Assembly: GCF_039631295.1 (NCBI RefSeq)
Contig: NZ_JBDIVE010000005.1
Span: forward strand, 62,001-126,000
Source of the DNA: Viridibacterium sediminicola
GTDB lineage: Bacteria > Pseudomonadota > Gammaproteobacteria > Burkholderiales > Rhodocyclaceae
DNA: 64,000 nucleotides
Reading direction: 5' to 3'
The notes beneath the pieces are model-generated. The model ran no database searches. It saw only the letters and a program-made list of their open reading frames with translations, and was not told the origin of the DNA. The translations under genes and the position numbers were made by a program. Shown here in pieces: positions 35,867-45,169 of this stretch (positions within the stretch are counted from its first letter, which is position 1; each line of letters opens with the position of its first letter).

Positions 35867-36781
35867 TTAAATAGCTTCAGTTGTAGGCGCGGGCACGTCA
35901 CTGGCGAGCTCGGACTGTTGCAGCACGCCTGCTGCTAACACCTTGCGCTCCAGCTCCACGAACAACAATCTGCTGCGTCCCAATTCCACATCCTTGTCTT
36001 GTGCATTGAAGACGATCACCGTTGGTTGCTCGGCGCGGCTCTGTTCGTCTTCATCACGCACGCGCCGACCATCACGGATCTGGCTCTTGCGACGATTCAA
36101 ATAGAAGTCACGCAGATAGCTGTAGTAATCCAGCGCCGCATCATCGAGCGCCTTCTCGGCCGACAACAGATCTGCCCGCTCACTTATGAGTTTCAATCCA
36201 CGCGAAACGTTCCGCACCGGAATGGCGGGAATGTAGCTCAGCGGATTGGCCAGGGTATCGACCACGAGAGCACCCGAATCCCTTAACGTACGAGGGCCGA
36301 AAAAAGGCAACATGACAAAGGGGCCGTCCTTGACGCCCCACACACCCAGCGTCTGGCCGAAGTCTTCGTCGTGCTTGTCCAGCCCCATTTCACTGGCCAC
36401 GTCGAAGACGCCGAAAATCCCCAGCGTCAGATTGATCGCAAACCGGCCAAAGTCATTGGCGGAAGCCGCCGGCTTGCCTTGCAAGAGGTTGTTGATGCCG
36501 ATCCAGACATCTTCAACATTGGAGAAGACATTGGAGACACCGATCCGCACCGGCGTCGGTGCGACGGCATCGTAACCCTGAGCGACCGGTTTGAGCACCC
36601 AGGCATCGACCTTCTGGTTGAACACCAGCACCTTACGGTTGGCGTCCTCCCAGGGATCACGCGGGTTGCTGCCCGTCGCACAGGCGGCCAGCAAAAGCGA
36701 CACGCCACAGGCAAACCAGACGCCAGCGCGGCGTCCTTCAGCAATCATTTTTGAAAGACAGGACAGCATGTATGCGCTCAC
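35867..36781 (-). CDS. mlaA: MlaA/VacJ outer-membrane lipoprotein
   Basis: A MlaA protein (up to 304 residues) with lipobox LLAAC, then DPWEDANRKVLVFNQKVDAW, NNLLQGK, DFGRFAINLTLGIFGVFDVA, and GVWGVKDGPFVMLPFFGPRT, all diagnostic. It removes misplaced phospholipids from the outer leaflet. The start is unsure: GTG 36781 overlaps the mlaD stop by 4 bp, while ATG 36748 gives a tidier lipoprotein signal. Lying inside the mla operon is common in betaproteobacteria; in E. coli the gene is elsewhere. A C-terminal extension of about 60 residues is not conserved as far as I know. Confidence 0.94.
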   Translation of the reverse strand: MSAYMLSCLSKMIAEGRRAGVWFACGVSLLLAACATGSNPRDPWEDANRKVLVFNQKVDAWVLKPVAQGYDAVAPTPVRIGVSNVFSNVEDVWIGINNLLQGKPAASANDFGRFAINLTLGIFGVFDVASEMGLDKHDEDFGQTLGVWGVKDGPFVMLPFFGPRTLRDSGALVVDTLANPLSYIPAIPVRNVSRGLKLISERADLLSAEKALDDAALDYYSYLRDFYLNRRKSQIRDGRRVRDEDEQSRAEQPTVIVFNAQDKDVELGRSRLLFVELERKVLAAGVLQQSELASDVPAPTTEAI

Positions 36782-37248
36782 TTGGAGGACGTGCCCTCAG
36801 ATGCCTTGTTGAACATGAACTGGCTGATCAGCTTCTCAAGCACCACAGCCGACTGTGTTTTCTTGATCACATCACCGCTCTTGAGCACGTTCTCATCGCC
36901 GCCGGGCTCCAGGCCGATGTACTGCTCGCCGAGCAAACCCGAGGTGTTGATGGTGGCGAACGTGTCCTTGGGGAAGTTATAGCGCTTGTCGATGCGCATC
37001 GTCACATCCGCCTGGAACGTCTGTGGATTGAGGGTGATCGATTCGATACGCCCCACCACCACACCCGCGCTCTTGATCGGCGCACGTGCCTTGAGACCGC
37101 CAATGTTGTCGAACCTCGCCACCAGCGGATACGGATCCTGCAACTGCGCGCCGCTCAGATTGCCAACCTTCAAGGCGAGAAACACCAGGGCAGCCACGCC
37201 CAGCGTCACGAAAATACCTACCCATAGATCAATTGTTGTGCGCTTCAA
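36778..37248 (-). CDS. mlaD: MlaD, MCE-domain subunit of the phospholipid transporter
   Basis: A 156-residue inner-membrane protein with one N-terminal helix (LWVGIFVTLGVAALVFLALKV) and an MCE domain (FDNIGGLKARAPIKSAGVVV, LLGEQYIGLEPG). MlaD hexamers sit on MlaE and pass lipids to MlaC. It lies 1 bp after mlaE. Confidence 0.95.
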   Translation of the reverse strand: MKRTTIDLWVGIFVTLGVAALVFLALKVGNLSGAQLQDPYPLVARFDNIGGLKARAPIKSAGVVVGRIESITLNPQTFQADVTMRIDKRYNFPKDTFATINTSGLLGEQYIGLEPGGDENVLKSGDVIKKTQSAVVLEKLISQFMFNKASEGTSSK

Positions 37249-37249
37249 G

Positions 37250-38041
37250 TCAGCCTCTGAACATGAAAGAAGTCAGGATGAAGTCCAGACCAAGAATTGC
37301 GAGCGAAGAAGTCACGACCGTGCGCGTTGTTGCGCGCGAGACCCCTTCTGCCGTCGCGTCCGAATCGTAACCCTCGAACACTGCAATGAGGGATACGGCG
37401 ATACCAAAGACGACGCTTTTCAAAACACCATTGAGGATGTCGCGCCGGAAATCGACAAAGGCCTGCATCTGCGCCCAGAACGAACCAGAGTCTACGCCAA
37501 TCAGCACAACGCCGACCAGAAAGCCGCCCAGCACGCCCATCGCCGAGAACATCGCCGCCAGCAAAGGCATCGAAATGACGCCGCCCCAGAAACGTGGTGC
37601 CACAACACGTGCAATAGGGTTGACCGCCATCATGTCCATGGCATCGAGTTGCTCGGTCGCCTTCATCAGGCCGATTTCTGCCGTGATGGCTGAGCCTGCG
37701 CGACTGGCGAACAGCAAGCCTGCGACCACCGGCCCCAGCTCACGCACCAGCGACAAAGCGACCAGCACACCCAGCGCTTCTTCCGAACCGTAGCGCTGCA
37801 AGGTGTCATAGCCTTGCAGGCCAAGCACCATGCCGACAAACAGGCCGGAGACGAGGATGATGATCAGCGACAAGGTGCCCGAGAAGTAGATCTCGCGCAG
37901 TGTCAGATGAATACGGCGAAAGCTCGTACCCGAGAGCAGCAAGATGCTGGCAAAGAAGCGCATGGCATAACCAAGACGCCATATGCCATTGACCACGCGC
38001 GAGCCGAATTCGGTGAAAAAACCACGCAAACCACTAAACAT
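37250..38041 (-). CDS. mlaE: MlaE, permease of the phospholipid transporter
   Basis: A 263-residue MlaE-family permease from ATG 38041, with the family blocks REIYFSGTLSLIIILVSGLF, ALSLVRELGPVVAGLLFASR, GSAITAEIGLMKATEQLDAM and NPIARVVAPRFWGG. It starts within the mlaF end (8-bp overlap). In-frame codons upstream cross mlaF in another frame and are not part of the protein. Confidence 0.96.
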   Translation of the reverse strand: MFSGLRGFFTEFGSRVVNGIWRLGYAMRFFASILLLSGTSFRRIHLTLREIYFSGTLSLIIILVSGLFVGMVLGLQGYDTLQRYGSEEALGVLVALSLVRELGPVVAGLLFASRAGSAITAEIGLMKATEQLDAMDMMAVNPIARVVAPRFWGGVISMPLLAAMFSAMGVLGGFLVGVVLIGVDSGSFWAQMQAFVDFRRDILNGVLKSVVFGIAVSLIAVFEGYDSDATAEGVSRATTRTVVTSSLAILGLDFILTSFMFRG

Positions 38042-38861
38042 GGCTATCTCCGAGCAAGGCATCCGCATACGGGCGGCGCGAGGGATACTGGAACGGCACC
38101 GGCCCATCCACCTCGGCCCACACGAACTGATGCACCCAGGGATCGGTGGATGCGCGGATCTCATCCGGCGTCCCCTCGGCAACCACCTTGCCTTCAGACA
38201 GGAAGTAGATGTAATCGACGATCTGCAAAGACTCCTGCACATCGTGGGTAACGACGATGGAGCTAGCTCCCAGCGCATCATTGAGACGGCGGATCAGCTG
38301 CCCGATCACCCCCAGCGAGATGGGATCGAGACCAGCAAAGGGCTCGTCGTACATGATCACCTGTGGGTCCAGCGCCACCGTGCGCGCCAGCGCCACGCGC
38401 CGCGCCATCCCGCCGGAGAGCTCGCTGGGCTTGAGCTGGGCAGCGCCCCGCAAACCCACAGCGTGGAGCTTCATGAGCACCAGATCGCGGATGACTTCTT
38501 CAGGCAGATCCGTGTGCTCGCGCAGCGGAAACGCAACATTGTCGAACACCGTGCTGTCGGTGAACAAAGCGCCGAACTGGAACAACATGCCCATGCGCCG
38601 ACGCAGCCGATACAGGCCATCGCGATCGAGCTGGTCGATACGCTCGCCAAACACATTCACACCGCCAGATTTGGGTTTGAGCTGTCCGCCGATCAGACGC
38701 AGCAAGGTCGTTTTGCCGCATCCAGAGCCACCCATGATGGCCACCACCTTGCCACGCGGCACCGACAGATTGACCCCGTGCAGGATCTGTCGCGCGCCGT
38801 AGCCAAAACGCAGATCACGGACCTCAATCGGAACCGATGAATCCTGAGCCGGATTATTCAA
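38034..38861 (-). CDS. mlaF: MlaF, ATPase of the phospholipid transporter
   Basis: A 275-residue ABC ATPase: Walker A GGSGCGKTT, Q-loop MLFQFGALFTDSTVFDN, signature LSGGMARRVALAR, Walker B VIMYDEPFAGLD and THDVQES. It heads mlaFEDACB. The start is probably the TTG at 38861 (LNNPAQDSS), with AAGAGA 7-8 nt upstream, since no ATG fits; a longer frame reaches 38936. The upstream gap faces the divergent response regulator. Confidence 0.94.
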   Translation of the reverse strand: MNNPAQDSSVPIEVRDLRFGYGARQILHGVNLSVPRGKVVAIMGGSGCGKTTLLRLIGGQLKPKSGGVNVFGERIDQLDRDGLYRLRRRMGMLFQFGALFTDSTVFDNVAFPLREHTDLPEEVIRDLVLMKLHAVGLRGAAQLKPSELSGGMARRVALARTVALDPQVIMYDEPFAGLDPISLGVIGQLIRRLNDALGASSIVVTHDVQESLQIVDYIYFLSEGKVVAEGTPDEIRASTDPWVHQFVWAEVDGPVPFQYPSRRPYADALLGDSHV

Positions 38862-39040
38862 AATGAATCTCTTGTCCTTACTGATGATTGAACGCCTGTG
38901 TGGCAAAACCCATCCGCGCACACAAGCCCGGGACAATCATAACACGCTGCCCGTTTGGGCCCTGAGATGCGTGAGTGAATGCGATTAAACTGCCTAACCA
39001 GGAAGCTTGTCGTCCACACCACAATCCACGGCCAAACTTC

Positions 39041-40546
39041 ATGAGCTCTCTTGCCAAACCCAGGCCACGCCTGCTTCTCGTCGACGACGACCCGCTCATC
39101 ATCGACACTTTGAGCAGCCTTCTGGCCGAGGATTTTGAAATCGTAAAAGCGGGTAATCGCGCCGACGCCATCGCGCTGCTGCGCACGTCCCAGCAACTGG
39201 CACAACTGGCTCTGATCGACCTTGGCCTGCCACCGCAGCGCAACTATCCGGACGAAGGCTTCGCACTGATCAGCGAACTGCTGGCACTCGACCCTGACTG
39301 CAAAATCATCGTGTTTTCAGGGCGTGACGAAGAGAGCTACGCACGGCAAGCACGCACCCTGGGCGCGCTCGAGTTTCTGGTCAAGCCCGTACAACTCAGC
39401 ACGCTGCGCCAAGCTCTATGGCACGCATTGCAATCACGCGACAAGGCCCGTGCGCATCACAAGGATACGGCGCTCTCGCGCATCATCGGCGAGAGCCCCG
39501 CCATCGCCAAGACCAAAACCTTGCTGCAAGGCTTGGCGCAATCCCGCTTCCCGGTCCTGATCGAGGGCGAGTCGGGCGTCGGCAAGGAAATGGTAGCCCA
39601 AGCCCTGCATGAGCTCTCCACCGCGGCGAGCAAAGTCCCGCAGAGCTTCATTGCCCTCAACTGCGCGGCGATTTCACCTGGACTGATTGAATCGACCCTG
39701 TTCGGTCATGTGCGCGGCGCCTTTACTGGCGCACAAAGTGCCCAGGCGGGCTATTTTGAGGAAGCTGGCGAAGGCACCCTGTTTCTCGACGAGATCGGTG
39801 AATTGCCGCTGGAGCTGCAACCCAAACTTTTGCGCGCACTCGAAAACGGCGAATACCAGCGCGTGGGCGAAACCCGCAGCCACCGGGTACGGGCGCGCAT
39901 CCTGGCGGCCACCAATCGCAATCTGCAGCGCGAGGTCCAAGCGGGCCGCTTCCGCGCCGATCTATTCCACCGCCTCTCGGTGCTGCGCGTACGCATACCG
40001 CCTTTGCGCGACACCGGCAACGACCGCGCACTACTACTGGAGCACTACCTCCAGTACTACAGCGCACAGATGAACACCCAGCCTTTCAGGCTCAGCCCCG
40101 AAGCCATGCGCAGCTGGCTGGCCTATGACTTTCCCGGAAATGTACGCGAGCTGCGCAATATCGTCATCCGCATGCTGACCCGCTACGCCGGCCAAATTGT
40201 CGGCGAGGCCGCACTGAAAGAGGAACTCGAAAGCGATCAGGACACTGCACCGGAGGAACAGATCTCGACGACCAGCACTGCCACCCTTCCATCGCTCAAG
40301 GAGCTGCCGGTGGGACAGCCGGAGATATCGGCGCTCGAAGGAGGTCTCAGCCTGCCGGCGATATTACGCCAGATAGAACGCGACTACATCGCAGCCGCCT
40401 TGCAGAAAAGCCGCGGCAATATGAGCCTCGCTGCCAAACTGCTGGGCATCAATCGCTCGACGCTCTACAACCGCATCGAGACACTGGAGCGCAATGGCGC
40501 AAGTTTCGGGAATAACACAGAAGGACCAGCGCCGGGCGGCAACTGA
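39041..40546 (+). CDS. Sigma-54-dependent response regulator (NtrC type)
   Basis: A 501-residue regulator from ATG 39041 (another in-frame ATG is at 38975). Order: receiver domain with acidic pocket VDDDPL, phospho-acceptor Asp60 (LIDLGLPP) and Lys (FLVKPVQ); AAA+ domain with Walker A GESGVGKE (176-183), the sigma-54 contact GAFTGA (226-231), GTLFLDEIGELP; and a Fis-type helix-turn-helix at about 450-490 (NMSLAAKLLGINRSTLYNRI). It resembles PrsR-like regulators of exopolysaccharide systems, but the family is large. No kinase gene is adjacent. Confidence 0.9.
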   Translation: MSSLAKPRPRLLLVDDDPLIIDTLSSLLAEDFEIVKAGNRADAIALLRTSQQLAQLALIDLGLPPQRNYPDEGFALISELLALDPDCKIIVFSGRDEESYARQARTLGALEFLVKPVQLSTLRQALWHALQSRDKARAHHKDTALSRIIGESPAIAKTKTLLQGLAQSRFPVLIEGESGVGKEMVAQALHELSTAASKVPQSFIALNCAAISPGLIESTLFGHVRGAFTGAQSAQAGYFEEAGEGTLFLDEIGELPLELQPKLLRALENGEYQRVGETRSHRVRARILAATNRNLQREVQAGRFRADLFHRLSVLRVRIPPLRDTGNDRALLLEHYLQYYSAQMNTQPFRLSPEAMRSWLAYDFPGNVRELRNIVIRMLTRYAGQIVGEAALKEELESDQDTAPEEQISTTSTATLPSLKELPVGQPEISALEGGLSLPAILRQIERDYIAAALQKSRGNMSLAAKLLGINRSTLYNRIETLERNGASFGNNTEGPAPGGN

Positions 40547-40557
40547 TCAGGAAGGGG

Positions 40558-41139
40558 TCAGGGGCGCGAGTCGCGCGGCGTGGCCATCACGGCAGGCTGA
40601 GCCGCTTGGGCTTCGGACATCAGGCGGCGAGCGCCATTGAAGCGCTTGACCCAGTACTCGCTATCCATGTTTTCGACACGCACCACCCCACCCGAGGCGG
40701 GAGCATGCAGGAAACGGTTTTCACCCAGATAGATGCCGACATGCGAAAACGCGCGGCGCATGGTGTTGAAGAACACCAGATCACCGGGTTTGAGCTCTTC
40801 CTTATTGATGCGATCACCCAGCTTGGCCATCTCGGCCGCCGTGCGCGGCAGATTCAACCCCAAGGCATCACCAAAAACGCGGCGCACCAGACCGCTGCAG
40901 TCGAAACCGCCATCGGCCGGACCATCGCCACCCATGCGGTAACGAATGCCAAGGAAGGAAAAACCTTTGTCGAACAGGTTTTCAACGCCGCTACGCGTCG
41001 CCGTATAGACATCGCGCGCGCCGAGCACATAGCGCTGAACGATGTTGGGCTGGGCCGGCTGGGCAGGGGTCTCGTCAGCGCAAAGTGCGCCGGCAGACAG
41101 ACTGCTCAGACAGATAACAAGGAAGATCTTGCGTAGCAT
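40558..41139 (-). CDS. NlpC/P60-family peptidoglycan endopeptidase
   Basis: A 193-residue exported hydrolase from ATG 41139: signal peptide (LRKIFLVICLSSLSAGALC), linker, and NlpC/P60 domain with the catalytic Cys81 in GGFDCSGLV, His133 in FSHVGIYLG and a polar third residue His145 in LHAPASGG. Such enzymes cut gamma-D-Glu-diaminopimelate bonds. It is convergent with the response regulator (11-bp gap). Confidence 0.92.
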   Translation of the reverse strand: MLRKIFLVICLSSLSAGALCADETPAQPAQPNIVQRYVLGARDVYTATRSGVENLFDKGFSFLGIRYRMGGDGPADGGFDCSGLVRRVFGDALGLNLPRTAAEMAKLGDRINKEELKPGDLVFFNTMRRAFSHVGIYLGENRFLHAPASGGVVRVENMDSEYWVKRFNGARRLMSEAQAAQPAVMATPRDSRP

Positions 41140-41260
41140 AGGCCGCACTATAGTCGTACACGGCCTGGAGGTAAACCCGGTCGGACAAACGAGAAGGCCA
41201 AAGTAGGCATTTGCCGGACGAGCGTGAAGCCCGCCCGGCAAGCCTCTGCCGAGCGGCCGC

Positions 41261-42718
41261 TTACAAGATCTCGGCGGCGTGATCAGCCAGACGCGAACGC
41301 TCACCGCGCTGCAAAGTGATATGCCCGCTATGCGGCCAGCCCTTGAAACGATCGACGACATAGGTCAGACCCGAACTGCCTTCGGTGAGGTAAGGCGTAT
41401 CGATCTGCGCAATATTGCCCAGACAGATCACCTTGGTGCCGGGTCCGGCACGGGTGATCAGGGTCTTCATCTGCTTGGGCGTGAGGTTCTGCGCTTCATC
41501 GATGATCAGGAACTTGTTGATGAAGGTGCGACCGCGCATGAAGTTGAGCGACTTGACCTTGATGCGCGTGCGGATCAGGTCGCGCGTTGCCGCCCGACCC
41601 CATTCACCGCCATAACCGCCGCCCTCTTCCGCGCCGCCATTGAGCACATCCAGATTGTCTTCGAGCGCGCCCATCCACGGCGCCATCTTCTCTTCCTCAG
41701 TGCCCGGCAGGAAGCCGATGTCCTCGCCAACCGGCACGGTCACGCGGGTCATGATGATCTCGGAGTAGCGCTTGGTTTCCAGCACTTGCGTGAGCCCGGC
41801 CGCCAGGGTCAGCAGGGTTTTGCCGGTACCGGCCTGACCCAGCAAGGTGATGAAGTCGACCTCGGGATTCATCAGCAGGTTGAGCGCAAAATTCTGCTCG
41901 CGATTGCGCGCGACGATGCCCCAGACATTGTTTTTCTGGTGCCCGTAGTCGATCAGGGTCTCGAATACCGCAGTCGGGCCGCTGCGCTGCTTGATGATAG
42001 CGTGCAGCGGCTTGTCACCATCCTGAAAGACCAGCTCGTTGACCGACATATCGGCACACAGCGGGCCCTTGACCTTGAAATAGGTGCGGCCGTTTTCCTT
42101 CCAGGACTCCATCTCCTTGCCGTGCGTCTCCCAGAAATCGTCGGGGAGCTCACGCATGCCGGTGTAAAGAAGATCGGTATCTTCCAGCACCTTGTCGTTG
42201 AAGTAGTCCTGCGCTTCGAGGCCCAGCGCGCGGGCCTTGATGCGCATATTGATGTCCTTGGAAACCAGGATCACCGAGCGATCAGCAAAGCGCTGGCTGA
42301 GGAACATCACCACCGCGAGGATCTGGTTGTCGGCCTTGGCCGTCGGCACGCCAGCCGGCAGGGTCGGATCAATCGCCTCGGTCTGCAGGAACAGCTTGCC
42401 GCTGGCCAGCTCCTTGGACGGTCCGCTGAGCGGAATGCCTTCGTCGATCCCGTTCGGGAAGGCCGAGACGATCTCGTCCATCATGCGGCTGGCCTGGCGC
42501 GCATTGCGCGAGACTTCCGACATGCCCTTCTTGTTGTTGTCGAGCTCTTCGAGCGTCATGATCGGCACGTAGATATCGTGCTCTTCGAAGCGATAAAGAC
42601 TGGTCGGGTCGTGCATCAGCACATTGGTGTCGAGAACGAACAGCTTGGTGTTCGAGGCAGAGTCTGCCTTGGCGCCAGCGTGGTTGCGCTCGGCGGAGTT
42701 GCGCTTATTCGTAGCCAT
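41261..42718 (-). CDS. PIN-PhoH fusion protein (YlaK type)
   Basis: A 485-residue protein with an N-terminal PIN domain (LFVLDTNVLMHDPTSL with the catalytic Asp, VPIMTLEELDNN, VSKDINMRIKARALG) and a PhoH/RNA-helicase-like ATPase (Walker A GQAGTGKT, FINKFLIIDEAQNLTPKQMK). PIN-PhoH proteins are thought to be RNA-unwinding ribonucleases. ATG 42718 is used; an upstream frame to 42859 has no family sequence. It lies downstream of bcp on the same strand. Confidence 0.92.
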   Translation of the reverse strand: MATNKRNSAERNHAGAKADSASNTKLFVLDTNVLMHDPTSLYRFEEHDIYVPIMTLEELDNNKKGMSEVSRNARQASRMMDEIVSAFPNGIDEGIPLSGPSKELASGKLFLQTEAIDPTLPAGVPTAKADNQILAVVMFLSQRFADRSVILVSKDINMRIKARALGLEAQDYFNDKVLEDTDLLYTGMRELPDDFWETHGKEMESWKENGRTYFKVKGPLCADMSVNELVFQDGDKPLHAIIKQRSGPTAVFETLIDYGHQKNNVWGIVARNREQNFALNLLMNPEVDFITLLGQAGTGKTLLTLAAGLTQVLETKRYSEIIMTRVTVPVGEDIGFLPGTEEEKMAPWMGALEDNLDVLNGGAEEGGGYGGEWGRAATRDLIRTRIKVKSLNFMRGRTFINKFLIIDEAQNLTPKQMKTLITRAGPGTKVICLGNIAQIDTPYLTEGSSGLTYVVDRFKGWPHSGHITLQRGERSRLADHAAEIL

Positions 42719-42795
42719 ATCTCTCGTTTCGATTAATCCGTTGTTCGGTGAGCGCCGGCGTCTGTGTGCGGCGCTTGCGGTGAGGACATGTGCGC

Positions 42796-43251
42796 TTAAA
42801 GGGTTTTGACGAAATCCAGCACCTCCTTCGCGTGTCCCGCCACCTTGACCTTGCGCCATTCGCGCACCAGCTTGCCGTCCTTGTCGATGACGAAGGTGCT
42901 GCGCTCGATGCCCAGCACCTGTTTGCCGTACATGTTCTTCAGCTTGATCACGTCGAACAGCTTGCAGAGTGCCTCGTCACTATCCGAGAGCAGCTCGAAG
43001 GGCATGCACAGCTTGGCCTTGAAGCCCTCGTGCGACTTCACGCTATCGCGCGAAATACCAAAGATGACCGCGCCGGCCGCCGTAAACTCGGCATTGAGTG
43101 CGGTGAAGTCCTGGCCCTCGGTGGTACAGCCCGGCGTATTGTCTTTCGGATAGAAGTACAGGATGACAGTTTGACCGCGCAGCGCCGACAAGGTGACGGT
43201 CTGGCCACTGGTGGCGGCTACGGAAAAATCAGGAACGCTCTTGCCCAGCAT
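42796..43251 (-). CDS. bcp: Thiol peroxidase Bcp (PrxQ)
   Basis: A 151-residue peroxiredoxin with an intact active site YPKDNTPGCT (peroxidatic Cys42, PxxxTxxC satisfied), then GISRDSVKSHEGFKAK and the Bcp C-terminus. The resolving Cys found five residues after the peroxidatic Cys in E. coli Bcp is Gln here. Two other Cys residues (KLCMPF, ALCKLF) are present. It reduces organic peroxides and H2O2. Confidence 0.95.
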   Translation of the reverse strand: MLGKSVPDFSVAATSGQTVTLSALRGQTVILYFYPKDNTPGCTTEGQDFTALNAEFTAAGAVIFGISRDSVKSHEGFKAKLCMPFELLSDSDEALCKLFDVIKLKNMYGKQVLGIERSTFVIDKDGKLVREWRKVKVAGHAKEVLDFVKTL

Positions 43252-43371
43252 GAAAACTCCTAGTGCTTGTATGGAGTCAGCCTAAACAGATTCCGCGTCG
43301 CCCGCAACAGCCCCCGGCAGTGGCATACTGATAGGCCCGATCAACAACTTGCCGAGCGCTGCGAGCTGCTT

Positions 43372-43752
43372 TCAAGCCTGCGCGTCGAGCAGCAAGGCGG
43401 CCGCGACGACGCGACCTTCGGAAGCCAGGATGTTGTAGGTGCGACACGCCGAGCCGGTATCCATGACTTCATAACCGATCTGCGCCTCAATCAGCGCGCG
43501 CAGCAAGGCTGGCTTGGGAAAGCGCTGGCGTGCGCCGGTGCCGATCAGCACCAGCGCCGGGTCGAGCGCGCGAATCTGCTGGAAATCCGCTGCCGTCAAG
43601 GCGTCGAAACCGCCCGGCGCCCAGCCTGTCACCAGTTTGTCAGGCATCACGATCAGACTGGCCGTGTAAGACTCACGATTGATGCCCAGGTGCGTGGCGT
43701 CGTAGCTTGTCACCAGTTGCAGGTCGGAAACCTCGTCGCGATAGAGCTTCAT
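43372..43752 (-). CDS. Mth938-like domain protein (DUF498 family)
   Basis: A 126-residue protein of the Mth938/NDUFAF3-like family: SYTASLIVMPDKLVTGWAPG and LVLIGTGARQRFP are its characteristic blocks, with EVMDTGSACRTYNIL near the end. Eukaryotic relatives assist complex I assembly; the bacterial role is unsettled. It diverges from alaA with 103 bp between the starts. Confidence 0.88.
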   Translation of the reverse strand: MKLYRDEVSDLQLVTSYDATHLGINRESYTASLIVMPDKLVTGWAPGGFDALTAADFQQIRALDPALVLIGTGARQRFPKPALLRALIEAQIGYEVMDTGSACRTYNILASEGRVVAAALLLDAQA

Positions 43753-43855
43753 GGGTGGGATTCAAGATGGGGGCTTGTTATCATAAGCGTTTTCACGCCT
43801 CGGGTTTCGACGCCCGGGGCTTTTCAGTCTCGGCAGATTGCCGGGGGAGTCCATC

Positions 43856-45133
43856 ATGAAGCACGGAAGCACTTTGCGCGTTGCCACGCCCGCCTTTGAT
43901 CCCAAGAACAAGATGATCGCCAAGTCGGCCAAGCTGGCCAATGTCTGTTACGACATCCGCGGTCCTGTGCTCGAGCGAGCGCGCCAGATGGAAGACGAAG
44001 GCCAGCGCATCATCAAGCTGAACATCGGCAATGTCGCCGTGTTCGGCCTTGAGCCGCCCGAAGAGATCGTGCGCGACATGATCCGCAACCTGCCCGACTC
44101 CGCCGGTTACACCGACTCCAAGGGCTTGTTCGCGCCGCGCAAGGCGATCATGCATTACACCCAGCAAAAGGGGATCGCCAACGTCACCATCGACGACATC
44201 TATCTGGGCAATGGCGCCTCCGAGCTGATCGTGATGAGCATGAACGCCCTGCTCAATCCGGGCGACGAAGTGCTGATCCCGGCGCCCGACTACCCGCTCT
44301 ATACCGCCGCAGTGGCGCTGTCGACCGGCACGCCGGTGCATTACATCTGTGATGAATCGGTCGGCTGGATGCCCGATATTGCCGACATGCGCAGCAAGAT
44401 CACGCCGAATACGCGTGCCATCGTCGTCATCAACCCCAACAATCCGACCGGCGCGCTGTACCCGCGTGAAGTGCTCGAACAGATCGTGCAGGTGGCGCGC
44501 GAGCACCAGCTGATCATCTTCGCCGACGAGATCTATGACAAGACGCTGTACGACGATGCCGAACACGTCAGCATCGCTTCGCTGGCCGACGACGTACTGT
44601 TCCTCACTTTCAACGGCCTGTCGAAGAACTACCGGTCCTGTGGCTACCGCTCGGGCTGGATGATCGTTTCCGGCGACAAGCGCTATGCCCGCGATTACAT
44701 CGAAGGCCTCAACATGCTCGCCTCGATGCGCCTGTGCGCCAACACGCCGGGCCAGCTGGCGATCCAGACCGCGCTGGGTGGCTACCAGAGCATCAATGAT
44801 CTGGTCAAACCCGGCGGCCGCCTGCGTCGCCAGCGCGACCTCGCCTATGAATTGCTCAACGCCATTCCCGGCGTCAGCTGTGTCAAGCCGCAAGCGGCGC
44901 TGTACCTGTTCCCCAAGCTCGACCCGGCGATCTACCCGATCGAGGACGACCAGCAATTCATCCTCGAACTGCTGGAGGCCGAACGCGTGCTGCTGGTGCA
45001 AGGCACCGGCTTCAACTGGAAGAAGCCGGACCACTTCCGCGTCGTCTTCCTGCCGCATGAGGACGATCTGCGCGAAGCCATCGGCCGCATCGCCCGCTTC
45101 CTGGAGTCGTACCGCAAACGCCACGGCACCTGA
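43856..45133 (+). CDS. alaA: Alanine aminotransferase AlaA (YfbQ-like)
   Basis: A 425-residue class I aminotransferase from ATG 43856 (GGGGGAG about 7 nt upstream). Marks are YDIRGPVLERARQMEDEG, SAGYTDSKGLFAPRKAI, INPNNPTGALY, ADEIYDKTLYD, and the PLP Lys in NGLSKNYRSCGYRSGW. The pattern is that of AlaA/YfbQ (glutamate-pyruvate aminotransferase). It is followed 36 bp later by hom, an arrangement common in betaproteobacteria. Confidence 0.94.
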   Translation: MKHGSTLRVATPAFDPKNKMIAKSAKLANVCYDIRGPVLERARQMEDEGQRIIKLNIGNVAVFGLEPPEEIVRDMIRNLPDSAGYTDSKGLFAPRKAIMHYTQQKGIANVTIDDIYLGNGASELIVMSMNALLNPGDEVLIPAPDYPLYTAAVALSTGTPVHYICDESVGWMPDIADMRSKITPNTRAIVVINPNNPTGALYPREVLEQIVQVAREHQLIIFADEIYDKTLYDDAEHVSIASLADDVLFLTFNGLSKNYRSCGYRSGWMIVSGDKRYARDYIEGLNMLASMRLCANTPGQLAIQTALGGYQSINDLVKPGGRLRRQRDLAYELLNAIPGVSCVKPQAALYLFPKLDPAIYPIEDDQQFILELLEAERVLLVQGTGFNWKKPDHFRVVFLPHEDDLREAIGRIARFLESYRKRHGT

Positions 45134-45169
45134 AATCCATCACTTATTGCCCACACTCAGAAAAACAGC

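Noticed and set aside
43793..45124. A 443-codon minus-strand frame opposite alaA
   Set aside because: Its third-position pattern belongs to alaA; no recognisable domain, and it would cover the alaA start region entirely.
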